Notes: generated by a model from the sequence alone, not told the origin. A DNA stretch of 64,000 nucleotides from Maritalea mobilis (GCF_019800885.1 NZ_JAHVKE010000001.1:744001-808000); one strand, 5' to 3'; positions 17,448-25,615 are shown, numbered from the stretch's first letter. Translations and numbers: made by a program.

Positions 17448-18167
17448 ATGTGCTGGAGCGAAGGGGCGAGCCTCGCCATGGTGGGCGTGGGTGCGGTTGC
17501 AACCGTGGTCACGATCAAGCGCGGCGACCCGATCGCCATCCCGGTCACCCTGGCCTTTTTCGCCGCGATGGAGGCGTTGCAGGTTTGGGGCTACCAGGTG
17601 ATCGACCAATGCGGCACGCCCTCGAACCGCTGGGCGACGATCCTGTCCTGGGTCCATATCTCGCTGCAACCGATCTTCATCAACGCCTTTGCCATGGCCA
17701 TCGCCGCTCCGATGCTGTCGCAGCGCGCGCGGCTTGCCGTTCTTGCGGCGGCGGGGGTGGCCTCGGTCTTGCTGCTGGCGCGGATGGTGCCCCTGGAATG
17801 GGCCGGAATGTGCCGCCCCGGCACCGTGCTGTGCGGGGCCGAGTGGTGCACGATCACCGGCACCTGGCACCTCGCCTGGGACATGCCGCTGAACGACCTG
17901 GCGTCGCGGGTGCTGGGGGTCGAGATCCCGGGCGGCTGGACCTATCCCGATTACATGCTGGCCGTGTTCGTGCTGCCGCTGGTCTACGGGGCGTGGCGGC
18001 TGGTGATCGTGCACCTCGTCCTCGGGCCGGCGCTGGCCATCATGCTGACGGACATGCCCAACGAGATGCCCGCGGTCTGGTGCCTGTTCTCGATCGGCTT
18101 GGTGCTGATCGCGCTGAGCCCGCTGGTGCGCCGGAAGATCGCCCCGGGGCGGCGCGCGGCACCTTAG
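17448..18167 (+). CDS. DUF5765-type integral membrane protein
   Basis: A 239-residue membrane protein with about seven hydrophobic helices, starting MCWSEGASLAMV. The opening MCWS and the His/Cys-containing central loop (CRPGTVLCGAEWCTITGTWHLAWDMPLN, described not quoted in full as residues about 118-145, with three Cys and one His) recall, from memory, proteins annotated DUF5765; no function is known for them. ATG 17448 is chosen over an upstream in-frame start because GGAGGG precedes it at 7-8 nt. It converges on the cytochrome pair across a hairpin repeat. Confidence 0.7.
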   Translation: MCWSEGASLAMVGVGAVATVVTIKRGDPIAIPVTLAFFAAMEALQVWGYQVIDQCGTPSNRWATILSWVHISLQPIFINAFAMAIAAPMLSQRARLAVLAAAGVASVLLLARMVPLEWAGMCRPGTVLCGAEWCTITGTWHLAWDMPLNDLASRVLGVEIPGGWTYPDYMLAVFVLPLVYGAWRLVIVHLVLGPALAIMLTDMPNEMPAVWCLFSIGLVLIALSPLVRRKIAPGRRAAP

Positions 18168-18199
18168 CGCGCGGCGCGGTGGGGCGGACCGTTCGGGGT

Positions 18200-18360
18200 T
18201 TCACCGGCTATCGGCCCGGATCACCTGGGCTCCGCCCGTTCGCATCTTGAAGGCTCCACCCGAGCCTTCACCGGCCTTCGGCCGGACCGATTGGGCTCCG
18301 CCCGTTCGCGGTTCAAACGGTCCACTGGACCGTTTTCCGGGCCTGCGGCCCGGATCACCG
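18200..18360. repeat. REP-like array of hairpins with 66-67-bp periodicity
   Basis: Two imperfect units of 66-67 bp start at TTCACCGG (18200 and 18267), and a third partial copy begins near 18333. The 18-base string TGGGCTCCGCCCGTTCGC occurs exactly at 18226 and 18292. Four perfect hairpins follow one another: 9 bp at 18248-18256/18262-18270, 6 bp at 18271-18276/18280-18285, 9 bp at 18315-18323/18327-18335, and 7 bp at 18337-18343/18347-18353. It fills the gap between two converging genes, as REP/BIME-type elements do. Confidence 0.7.
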
Positions 18361-18361
18361 C

Positions 18362-18757
18362 TCACTCCTGGCGGCTCTCCAAGAAGGCGACGAGGTCGAC
18401 GACTTCGGATGAGGTCAGCACGGTCTGGCCGCCTTCGGTGCGCAGGACCTCGGACATGTCGGAAAACACGAAGCCGAAAAGCGGCATGTCCCCCCCGTGG
18501 CTGAGGATCGGGTCGCGCCCGTCGATGCGCCAGGCGATGCCCGCGCGGGGGAAATTGCCCTCATAGCGGTAAGCGATGCGGGTCAGGTCGGGCGGCGGCA
18601 CCAACAGCACCTCGGCCATGGGACCGTCACCGCGCAGGCCGGCCCCGTGGCAGACGGCGCAATTCTCGGCGTAAAGCCGCGCGCCCCGCGCGGCATCCTG
18701 CGCGGCGACGGGAGTTGCGGCAAGCAGCGCGGCGAGGATCAGGGAAAGGCGCGTCAT
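18362..18757 (-). CDS. Small monoheme c-type cytochrome (copy 2)
   Basis: A 131-residue exported cytochrome c: signal peptide about 1-19 (PVAAQ), haem motif CAVCH near 33-37, and a probable Met ligand in GGDMPLFG near 91. It starts inside the end of the preceding cytochrome gene (4-bp ATGA overlap) and shares with it the segment GRDPIL-x-HGGDMPLFG almost unchanged, so the two arose by duplication. Such class I cytochromes carry electrons in the periplasm; the redox partner is not encoded nearby. It ends against a hairpin-rich repeat. Confidence 0.88.
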   Translation of the reverse strand: MTRLSLILAALLAATPVAAQDAARGARLYAENCAVCHGAGLRGDGPMAEVLLVPPPDLTRIAYRYEGNFPRAGIAWRIDGRDPILSHGGDMPLFGFVFSDMSEVLRTEGGQTVLTSSEVVDLVAFLESRQE

Positions 18758-19155
18758 TCCTGGATCTCCTCGAGGAAGGCGACCAGATCGGCGATCGGGC
18801 GCGGTGCAAGGATGGGTTGGCCCGCCCCGGTGGCAAGCGCCACGTCAGGCCCCTGCCCCTCGAACCAGCGCCCGAATAGCGGCATGTCGCCCCCGTGGGC
18901 GAGGATCGGGTCGCGCCCGTCGATCTGGCGGATGACCTGAAGCGTCGGGAATTCGCCACCATTGCGGGCGCTCAGCTGCGTCAGGTTGGTGGGCTCGATG
19001 GTCAGAAGCTCGGCCATCCGCCCGTCGCCCTGCGCCTCGACCCCGTGACAGGCGGCGCAATAGGCCTCGTAGAGCAGCGCACCCTCCGCGGTGTCCTGCG
19101 CCAGGGCGGGCGCGGCCGCCATGGCGATCAAGGCCGCCCAAATCACCGGTTTCAT
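18754..19155 (-). CDS. Small monoheme c-type cytochrome (copy 1)
   Basis: A 133-residue exported cytochrome c with signal peptide about 1-19 (PALAQ), haem attachment CAACH near 33-37 and a Met in GGDMPLFG near 92 as likely sixth ligand. First gene of a two-gene unit with the overlapping copy downstream; GGAGGACAAGCC precedes the ATG. About half the residues match the second copy, mostly in the central block around the Met ligand. No oxidase, dehydrogenase or c-type maturation gene adjoins, so the partner is unknown. Confidence 0.88.
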   Translation of the reverse strand: MKPVIWAALIAMAAAPALAQDTAEGALLYEAYCAACHGVEAQGDGRMAELLTIEPTNLTQLSARNGGEFPTLQVIRQIDGRDPILAHGGDMPLFGRWFEGQGPDVALATGAGQPILAPRPIADLVAFLEEIQE

Positions 19156-19286
19156 GGCTTGTCCTCCTTCTGTACGCGCGATGTCCTTGCGTCAATGGTG
19201 GCGCGTGGCGCGTCGCGTGGCCTTGATCGGTGTCAAAGCCGGACCGCCCCTCTCGACATGGGCGGACAAGCGCCTAAGCTGCCGGC

Positions 19287-19973
19287 ATGACCCGTGCGCT
19301 GATCGTTATGCTCTGTGTCCTTCTGGCCGCCTGCGGACGCCCGCTGACCGAGGCGGAGCGCGCCTACATGTTCGATCTGCAAGGCGACAGCTTCGATGCC
19401 GACTCGGTGCGGATCGTGGAAAACCCGCTGGTGGGCCTTGGCGTGCAAAGCTACCCCGCGCGCCCACAGGTCACCTGCCGCGAGAGGATCTATCCGCCGC
19501 CGGACACGCCGATCATCGAGGGGCGGACGGGCGGCATCACGCTGTTCAACACGCTGCATGTGCGCGAGGACATCTTCCTCGACGATTACGTGGGCGGGCG
19601 CGATGGACGCCGGAGTCTTGCCGCCGCGATGTTCTTTGCCCACGAGATGACCCATGTCTGGCAATGGCAGAACCGCGCGGTCACGGGCTACCACCCGTTC
19701 CGAGCCTTTGCCGAACATGCCCGCATCGAGGACCCCTACCTGTTCGACCCCGATGACGCGCGGCGCTTCCTCGATTACGGGTACGAGCAGCAGGCCTCTC
19801 TTGTAGAAGAATACGTGTGCTGCCGCGCGGTCGAGCCAAATGGCGCGCGGACTGGCCGACTTGAGCAGTTGCTGCGCCAGGTGATGCCGGTCACGCCGCT
19901 GCAATCGCGGGCCGATCAGATAGAAGAAGTCGTGCCGTGGGACGGCGCGGATTTGCGCGGCATCTGTTCGTGA
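19287..19973 (+). CDS. Lipoprotein with HExxH zinc-protease-like motif
   Basis: A 228-residue predicted lipoprotein: hydrophobic leader and lipobox LLAAC with Cys16. The segment FFAHEMTHVWQWQ (His119, Glu120, His123) is a canonical HExxH metalloprotease site, and GYEQQASLVEEY about 50 residues later could supply the third Glu ligand. The rest is not a family I recognise. It may be an envelope metallopeptidase or a catalytically dead relative. Several other Cys (64, 178-179, and near the end) may form disulfides. It is followed, 7 bp on, by a DMT-type transporter gene in the same direction. Confidence 0.72.
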   Translation: MTRALIVMLCVLLAACGRPLTEAERAYMFDLQGDSFDADSVRIVENPLVGLGVQSYPARPQVTCRERIYPPPDTPIIEGRTGGITLFNTLHVREDIFLDDYVGGRDGRRSLAAAMFFAHEMTHVWQWQNRAVTGYHPFRAFAEHARIEDPYLFDPDDARRFLDYGYEQQASLVEEYVCCRAVEPNGARTGRLEQLLRQVMPVTPLQSRADQIEEVVPWDGADLRGICS

Positions 19974-19980
19974 GAAGGAT

Positions 19981-20433
19981 ATGAAATCAATGCCCTACCA
20001 GGCGTTCATCATGTTGCTGGCGGGTGTCGGCATTCCCCTTCTGGCAGCGTTGAACGCAAGGCTTGGGGCGAATATCGGATCGCCCGCCGCGGCGGCGGTG
20101 GTGCTGTTCGTCGTCGCCTTCTCGGCGGCGGTCGTGGTGACGTTGATCACGGGGCCGAGCGCGTTGCGGGCGCTTTCGGGACAGCCCTGGCACCTGTTCA
20201 CGGCGGGGCTGTTCGTGGCCTTCTACGTGCTGACGATCACCTGGATCGCACCGAGTTTCGGTGTCGGCAACGCGGTCTTTTTCGTGCTGATCGGGCAGTT
20301 GATCTCGGCCGCGGCCATCGACCATTTCGGCCTTTTCGGGGCGCAGGTCACACCGGTTTCGGCGATGCGATTGCTGGGTATCCTCGTGATGGCGGCAGGC
20401 GTTGCGATCACCCAACTCGCGCCAAGGGCTTAG
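19981..20433 (+). CDS. DMT-superfamily small transporter (DUF606/YdcZ type)
   Basis: A 150-residue membrane protein with five predicted helices (about 8-30, 36-58, 68-88, 93-113, 126-146), the half-size DMT architecture of the DUF606/YdcZ family, probably acting as a dimer. Conserved features include ALNARLGANIGSPAAAA in the first loop and GQLISAAAIDHFGLFG in the fourth helix region. Substrate unknown. AGAAGGA lies directly upstream of the start. The stop overlaps by 4 bp that of the converging ABC-F gene. Confidence 0.8.
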   Translation: MKSMPYQAFIMLLAGVGIPLLAALNARLGANIGSPAAAAVVLFVVAFSAAVVVTLITGPSALRALSGQPWHLFTAGLFVAFYVLTITWIAPSFGVGNAVFFVLIGQLISAAAIDHFGLFGAQVTPVSAMRLLGILVMAAGVAITQLAPRA

Positions 20434-22259
20434 CCGCCCGCCTTTTCCTCCAGCGTCAGCCATTCCTCTTCGAGGTCCGAGAGCTTGGATTGCCGTTCCG
20501 ACAGCGCCTCGGTCGCCTTTTGCGCCTTGACCGGTTCGCGGGTGTAGATCTCGGCATCGGAGAGCAGGTCGGAGAGCTTGGCGATCTCGGCCTCCAGCCG
20601 TTCGATCAGCGCGGGAAGCTCTTTCAAACGGTGTTGTTCGGTAAAGCTGAGCCCGGATTTCGCGGCCGGGACCGGGACGGCGGCGGGTTTGGCCGCTTTC
20701 GCGGGCTTGTCCGATTCCGCCATCGGCTCGGGCTGCGTATCGGCCCCCGAAACGGCGCGTTGCGCCAGCATGTCGGACCATCCGCCCGCATAGGCGACGG
20801 CGCGGCCCTGCCCCTCCAGCGCGACGGTCAAGGTCGCGACCCGGTCGAGGAAATCGCGGTCGTGGCTGACCAACAGGACGGTGCCGGGATAATCGCCCAA
20901 AAGATCCTGTAGAAGATCGAGCGTTTCGACATCCAGATCGTTCGTCGGTTCGTCCAGCACCAGCAGGTTCGACTCGCGCGCCATGATCCGGGCCAGCAGC
21001 AGCCGCGCCTTTTCGCCCCCCGACAGGGATTTGACCGGCGCACGGGCCTGCGCCTCGTCGAAGAGGAAATCCTTGAGATAACCCACGACATGGCGCGGCG
21101 TGCCCCGCACCAGCACCTGGTCGGAGCGGCCGGACACGCCGATGGTCGGGTCATTCGTCAGGCTTTCCCACAGCGTCGCCTCCGGATCCAGCGCCGCGCG
21201 GGCCTGGTCGAAAACGGCCATCTCGATCCCGGTCCCGAGGGTGACAGTGCCCTCATCAGGCTCCAACTCGCCGGTCAGCATTTTCAGAAGCGTGGTTTTG
21301 CCCGCGCCGTTCGGGCCGACAAAGGCCACGCGGTCGCCGCGCAAGACGCGCAGATCGAAAGGTTTCAGGATCACCTGATCGCCGTAAGCCTTTGAAATCC
21401 CTTTCGCCTCGATGACACGCTTGCCCGATTGCGGCCCGGCCTCCAGCGCCATGGCGGCGGTGCCCTGGCGGCGGATCATGTTGGCGCGCGTTTCGCGCAG
21501 GTCCTGCAGGGCGCGAACACGGCCCATGTTGCGCTTGCGCCGCGCGCTGATGCCTTCGACGGCCCATCGCGCCTCGGCCTTGATCTTGCGGTCCAGCTTG
21601 TGACGCGCGAGGTCTTCCTCTTCCCAGATCTTGTCGCGCCAATCCTCGAACCGATCGAAGGCTCGGTCCATGCGCCGCACCTCGCCCCGGTCGAGCCAGA
21701 GCGTCGCGCGCGCCAGCGCCTGCAGGAAGGCCCGGTCATGCGAGATCAGGACGAAGCCTGCCTTGGTGCGGGTCAGCTCGCCTTCCAGCCACTGGATCGC
21801 GTCGATATCGAGGTGGTTGGTCGGCTCGTCCAGCAGCATCAGGTCCGGCGCTTCGGCCAGCAGGCGCGCGAGCGCGGCGCGGCGGCGCTCCCCACCCGAG
21901 GCGCGCGAGGTTTCGGCGTCGAGGTTGAGCTTCAGACCCTCGGCGGCGGCCTCGACCCGCCAGGCCTCGGACGGGCCGAGCGTGGCGGTGGCGAAATCGC
22001 CCAGGGTCGCGAAGCCGCTGAAATCGGGGTCCTGTTCGAGGTAGCCGGTCGTCGTGCCCTCGGGCAGGACACGCGCGCCACGGTCGGGTTCGACAAGCCC
22101 AGCCATCACCTTCATCAGGGTCGATTTGCCCGAGCCGTTGCGGCCCACCAGCGCCAGCCGGTCGCCTTCGTGGATCACGAGGTCGAGACCGTCGAAAACG
22201 GGATCGCCCCCGAAGGTCAGGGCGATATCGGAAAGTTGCAAGAGAGGTGCGCGCGCCAT
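20430..22259 (-). CDS. ABC-F family ATPase (Uup-like)
   Basis: A 609-residue soluble protein with two ATP-binding domains and no membrane segments. Walker A motifs GRNGSGKST (about 36-44) and GPNGAGKTT (about 320-328), signatures ASGGERRRAAL and LSGGEKARLLL, and Walker B-DE boxes LLDEPTNHLD and VLDEPTNDLD are all intact. The interdomain linker is charged and helical, and the C-terminal 90 residues form a coiled coil as in Uup. ABC-F proteins act on the ribosome or DNA-related stress (Uup). ATG 22259 was chosen as it precedes the family start; the frame runs on to 22295. Confidence 0.9.
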   Translation of the reverse strand: MARAPLLQLSDIALTFGGDPVFDGLDLVIHEGDRLALVGRNGSGKSTLMKVMAGLVEPDRGARVLPEGTTTGYLEQDPDFSGFATLGDFATATLGPSEAWRVEAAAEGLKLNLDAETSRASGGERRRAALARLLAEAPDLMLLDEPTNHLDIDAIQWLEGELTRTKAGFVLISHDRAFLQALARATLWLDRGEVRRMDRAFDRFEDWRDKIWEEEDLARHKLDRKIKAEARWAVEGISARRKRNMGRVRALQDLRETRANMIRRQGTAAMALEAGPQSGKRVIEAKGISKAYGDQVILKPFDLRVLRGDRVAFVGPNGAGKTTLLKMLTGELEPDEGTVTLGTGIEMAVFDQARAALDPEATLWESLTNDPTIGVSGRSDQVLVRGTPRHVVGYLKDFLFDEAQARAPVKSLSGGEKARLLLARIMARESNLLVLDEPTNDLDVETLDLLQDLLGDYPGTVLLVSHDRDFLDRVATLTVALEGQGRAVAYAGGWSDMLAQRAVSGADTQPEPMAESDKPAKAAKPAAVPVPAAKSGLSFTEQHRLKELPALIERLEAEIAKLSDLLSDAEIYTREPVKAQKATEALSERQSKLSDLEEEWLTLEEKAGG

Positions 22260-22322
22260 GGGCGCGGAGCTATGGGGATTGCCGAGCGGCGTCAATGGGC
22301 CGGTGTCATTTGGGGCGCGCGA

Positions 22323-23300
22323 TCACTCTGCGCCGAGCATCCATTCCCCGTCCGGCCAGAACGCATGGAAGGCGAAGGCGAACATGACGTCATGGACCAC
22401 ATCCATGCCCGAGGCATCCCGCGCGCGGATCTGGCCGATATCGCGCCCCTCGGAGATGCGGGCCGTGTCGAGGGCCGAGGCGGTGCCGGCCTGCCAGGTG
22501 ATGGTCACGCCCGCCTCGGTCAGGACGCCCGCGTCGGACAGGCGCTGGAGCGGCCAGGCGCGGTCGCCCACCCGCAGGACACGCGCCAAAGGGTCGATTC
22601 CGTGGGGCGGATCCTCGCCATCATAGAGGAAGGGGCGCGCGCTGGTGTCATAGCCGACATAGGGGTTGCGGCCATAGGGGCGGCGGGCGTCGGGTTCGTC
22701 CATCACCAGGCCATTGGGATGGGCTGCGCGGAAACTGTCCCAGCTTTCGACCCATGCAGGCAGCGCGGTCAGCTCCGTTCCCGCCATCTCGCCCACGATG
22801 GCGCGGCCAACCGCTTGTTGCCACCAGCTTTCGGTTTCGCGGTCATACATCACCATGTCGGAAAACCGCAGGTTGCCCGAAACGCCGAAGCTGAGCGTGC
22901 GGCCCCCGACCCGCCGGTCAAAGACAAGGGCGGTGTTGCACAGTGGGCAGAAGGTGACGGCCACGGGCTGGCCCGCGACCTCGTCATTCACGATCTCGTG
23001 CCATGTCAGGTAACGCAGCGGGTAGGCGCGGGGCGTTGCATTCCCGAGGGCCAGGGTCAGGACCGGCTCCGCGTCGCCGAGGCGATCCTCGGCCTGTGCG
23101 GGGATCATCGCGGGGTCGTCCAGCGCCGGGATCCCGTCGCGCGGCACGCCGCCCGAGCGGATTTCGGACAGGTCGACAATGGCGTTGTCGAAATCGGTAT
23201 TGGGCCATTGGCCCCGGTCGAGCGCCGCGGACTGGCCGAGGGCCATGCCGGTCAGCGCAAGGCCGACCCCTGCGATGGCGATGATCGAACGTAGAAACAC
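22323..23300 (-). CDS. DUF3179 domain-containing exported protein
   Basis: A 325-residue protein with an N-terminal signal or anchor helix (about 1-25) followed by a DUF3179 domain, recognisable by VTFCPLCNTALVFDR near residue 118 and the preceding YLTWHEIVND. The CPLC pair could bind metal or be redox active; the function of the family is unknown. GTG 23300 is taken as start because AGGAGG stands 7 nt upstream; the ATG at 23327 would place that site inside the coding region. It is a single gene, same strand as the ABC-F gene. Confidence 0.83.
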   Translation of the reverse strand: MFLRSIIAIAGVGLALTGMALGQSAALDRGQWPNTDFDNAIVDLSEIRSGGVPRDGIPALDDPAMIPAQAEDRLGDAEPVLTLALGNATPRAYPLRYLTWHEIVNDEVAGQPVAVTFCPLCNTALVFDRRVGGRTLSFGVSGNLRFSDMVMYDRETESWWQQAVGRAIVGEMAGTELTALPAWVESWDSFRAAHPNGLVMDEPDARRPYGRNPYVGYDTSARPFLYDGEDPPHGIDPLARVLRVGDRAWPLQRLSDAGVLTEAGVTITWQAGTASALDTARISEGRDIGQIRARDASGMDVVHDVMFAFAFHAFWPDGEWMLGAE

Positions 23301-23342
23301 GGCCAGCCCTCCTGCGCTGTAACGCAATGTCAGGCTGACAAG

Positions 23343-23368
23343 AAAAAGGGGGCCACAACAGCCCCCTT
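23343..23368 (-). terminator. Intrinsic terminator of the cyclophilin operon
   Basis: On the minus strand an 8-bp stem AAGGGGGC/GCCCCCTT (23346-23353 with 23361-23368, 7-nt loop) is followed by TTTTTCTTG, 26 bp after the stop of the exported cyclophilin gene. It closes the coaD/cyclophilin transcription unit. Confidence 0.85.
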
Positions 23369-23393
23369 CACGCGCTTGTGGTTGCGCGTCAGA

Positions 23394-23996
23394 TCAGCCT
23401 TCGTCGGCTTCGGCCTCGTCATCCTCGGGCGGCGGAGCGACAGGATCTTCCTCCAGCACGCGCAAGGCGACCATGCGGTCGGGCTGGCCGATCACCGCAC
23501 CGTTGCGGCCCCGGCCGCGCTTGATCGCGTCGACCACGTCCATGCCGTCCACGACCTGGCCGACGACGGTGTAGTTCCCGTCCAGCGGCGGGGCCGGTTC
23601 GAACATGATGAAGAATTGCGAATTGGCGCTGTTGGGGCTTTGGGCGCGGGCCATGCCGACGATGCCGCGCTCGTAGGGGATGTCCGAGAACTCGGCATTC
23701 AGGTCGGGATAGTCCGACCCGCCCCGACCGGCATAGCGCATGTCCATGCCCATACGGCCAAACTCCACGTCGCCGGTCTGGGCCATGAACCCGTCGATCA
23801 CGCGGTGGAACACCACGTCGTCATAGGCGCCTTCCTCGGCCAGCGTCACGATGCGCGCGACATGCTCGGGCGCGACCTCTTCAAACAGGTCGATGACGAT
23901 GGTGCCGCTGGCGTCGCCCTCGACGTCGATCTCCAACCCCGTGGCCAGCGCCGGCGTGGCTGCAAGGCAGCAAAGCGCGGCGAAAAGCTTACGCAT
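23394..23996 (-). CDS. Exported cyclophilin-type peptidyl-prolyl isomerase
   Basis: A 200-residue cyclophilin with signal peptide about 1-19 (PALAT), so periplasmic. The cyclophilin core shows VVFHRVIDGFMAQTGD (catalytic Arg), GIVGMARAQSPNSANSQFF and VVGQVVDGMDVVDAI. After the fold comes an acidic Pro-rich tail (EDDEAEADEG). Its start overlaps by 8 bp the stop of the second cyclophilin gene, so translation is coupled. A shared intrinsic terminator follows. It assists folding of exported proteins; no special client is indicated. Confidence 0.92.
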   Translation of the reverse strand: MRKLFAALCCLAATPALATGLEIDVEGDASGTIVIDLFEEVAPEHVARIVTLAEEGAYDDVVFHRVIDGFMAQTGDVEFGRMGMDMRYAGRGGSDYPDLNAEFSDIPYERGIVGMARAQSPNSANSQFFIMFEPAPPLDGNYTVVGQVVDGMDVVDAIKRGRGRNGAVIGQPDRMVALRVLEEDPVAPPPEDDEAEADEG

Positions 23997-24492
23997 CGGC
24001 CGCCACCTTGACGCTGATCATCTTGTCGGGGTTCGCGGGCGGCTCGCCGCGCGTGATGGCGTCGACATGCTCCATCCCCGCGATGACACGGCCATAAACA
24101 GTGTATTGGCCGTTCAGGAAATGGTTGTCCTTGAAGTTGATGAAGAACTGGCTGTTGGCCGAGTTCGGGCTCTGCGAGCGCGCGGCCCCGAGCGTGCCGC
24201 GATCATGCGGGATGCGCGAGAACTCTGCCGGAAGGTCGGGCTTGTCCGAGCCGCCGGTGCCCGCGCGGCGGATGTTGCCGCCCTCGGCCTGCCCATGCTC
24301 CACGTCGCCGGTCTGGGCCATGAAGCCCTCGATCACGCGGTGGAAGATCACGCCATCATAGGCGCCTTCGCGGGCCAATTCCTTCATCCGCGCGACATGC
24401 TGGGGCGCGATGTCGGGCAGAAGCTCGATGGTGACGGTGCCGTCCTTCAGCTCCATCAGGATGGTGTTCTCGGGATCCTTGATCTCGGCCAT
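23989..24492 (-). CDS. Cytoplasmic cyclophilin-type peptidyl-prolyl isomerase
   Basis: A 167-residue cyclophilin without a signal peptide (starts MAEIKDPENTI). The active-site block is VIFHRVIEGFMAQTGD near 56-71, with SPNSANSQFFI near 108. It is paralogous to the overlapping downstream exported copy, giving one cytoplasmic and one periplasmic enzyme from a single transcript; it may correspond to ppiB. coaD precedes it by 39 bp. Confidence 0.92.
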   Translation of the reverse strand: MAEIKDPENTILMELKDGTVTIELLPDIAPQHVARMKELAREGAYDGVIFHRVIEGFMAQTGDVEHGQAEGGNIRRAGTGGSDKPDLPAEFSRIPHDRGTLGAARSQSPNSANSQFFINFKDNHFLNGQYTVYGRVIAGMEHVDAITRGEPPANPDKMISVKVAADA

Positions 24493-24531
24493 GTGGTGTC
24501 CTCTGGCATGTAAAAGCCCGGGCGCGCGGCC

Positions 24532-25023
24532 TCAGGCGAATTTCTCTTTCAGCGCGGCCTCGACCGCGGGTGGAACGAAGTGGCTCACGTCGCCGCCGAG
24601 GCGCGCGATTTCCTTGACCAGCTTCGAGGCGATCGGCTGGCGATCGGCCTCGGCCATCAGGAAGACGGTGACGATATCGGAGTCGAGAAAGCGGTTCATC
24701 CCCACCATCTGGAACTCGTACTCGAAATCCGCAACCGCGCGCAGACCCCGAATGATGATCTCGGCCCCCACGTCGCGGGCGCAGTCGATCAACAGGTTCT
24801 CGAACGGGTGGGCGACGATCTCGGTCCCGGTCTTCTCCGACAGCTTGGCGCATTCCGCCTCGACCATGGCGACGCGTTCTTCGAGGTCGAACAGCGGGCC
24901 CTTGTCGCGATTGATGGCGACACCGATCACCAGCTTGTCCACCAGCTTGCAGGCGCGCTTGATGATATCGACATGGCCCAGCGTGATCGGGTCGAATGTC
25001 CCCGGATATAAACCTGTGCGCAT
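24532..25023 (-). CDS. coaD: Phosphopantetheine adenylyltransferase
   Basis: CoaD, 163 residues, transfers AMP from ATP to 4'-phosphopantetheine, the fourth step of coenzyme A synthesis. The nucleotidyltransferase site is intact: YPGTFDPITLGHVDI at 6-20 with the TxGH-type motif, IIIRGLRAVADFEYE near 87, and the terminal SKLVKEIA, equivalent to the ISSxxVKE motif. First gene of the coaD-cyclophilin unit that ends at the terminator near 23350. Confidence 0.97.
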   Translation of the reverse strand: MRTGLYPGTFDPITLGHVDIIKRACKLVDKLVIGVAINRDKGPLFDLEERVAMVEAECAKLSEKTGTEIVAHPFENLLIDCARDVGAEIIIRGLRAVADFEYEFQMVGMNRFLDSDIVTVFLMAEADRQPIASKLVKEIARLGGDVSHFVPPAVEAALKEKFA

Positions 25024-25151
25024 CGGCTGGCTTCCCCGTCTCCCTTTTCCGGGGCAGACGCAACATTATTGCGCCGCGGGATGCAACCCGAAAAGGCGCG
25101 GCATCGACGACCGAACACCGCCCGAGCCGCGCGCATGGCCGACCTCCAGCC

Positions 25152-25175
25152 GCAGAATTTTGGCGAAAATTCTGC
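25152..25175. terminator. AT-rich perfect hairpin after the CBS gene
   Basis: GCAGAATTTT (25152-25161) and AAAATTCTGC (25166-25175) form a 10-bp perfect stem around GGCG, five bases beyond the stop of the CBS-domain gene on the minus strand. The internal T run makes it a plausible intrinsic terminator in either direction. It stands out against the GC-rich surroundings. Confidence 0.55.
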
Positions 25176-25180
25176 TTGCC

Positions 25181-25615
25181 TCAGAAGCCCTTGATCATGC
25201 CTTCCAGCGCGTCCTTCTCCATTTCCAGCTTCTGGAGCTGCGCCTTGACCACGTCGCCGATCGAGATCAGGCCCACCATCTCGCCCGCCTCGATCACCGG
25301 CATGTGGCGGAACCGCCCCTGGGTCATGCGCGCCAGCACCGCGTCCGAGGCATCGGCCAGGGCGCAATGCACGATCTCGCGGGTCATCATGGCATCGACG
25401 GTTTCCGCCATGCATTTCGCGCCCTTCTGGCTGAGCTCGCGGACGATGTCGCGTTCCGACACGATGCCCTTGACCTGCTTGCCGTCGGGCGAGACGACGA
25501 CCGCCCCGATCCGCCGGGTCGCCAGCAGTTTGGCGGCGGCAGCAACCGAGGAGCCGGGCGGCAGCGTCACCACCCCGTCATCGGATTTCGCCTTGAGTAT
25601 CTGTTGCACGAGCAT
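25181..25615 (-). CDS. Two-CBS-domain protein
   Basis: A 144-residue protein made only of a CBS pair (about 5-60 and 75-130): the first ends with IGAVVVSPDGKQVKGIVSERDIVRE, the second with FRHMPVIEAGEMVGLISIGDVV (both paraphrased by position; the GxVxxxDV ends are the CBS signatures). Such stand-alone pairs bind adenosyl nucleotides and usually regulate a partner or sense energy charge. GGGAGGAG precedes the ATG. No partner is evident next to it. Confidence 0.87.
   Translation of the reverse strand: MLVQQILKAKSDDGVVTLPPGSSVAAAAKLLATRRIGAVVVSPDGKQVKGIVSERDIVRELSQKGAKCMAETVDAMMTREIVHCALADASDAVLARMTQGRFRHMPVIEAGEMVGLISIGDVVKAQLQKLEMEKDALEGMIKGF

Noticed and set aside
18200-18360. CRISPR-like array
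   Set aside because: Only two and a half units, the repeats are imperfect and themselves form internal hairpins, and there are no cas genes.
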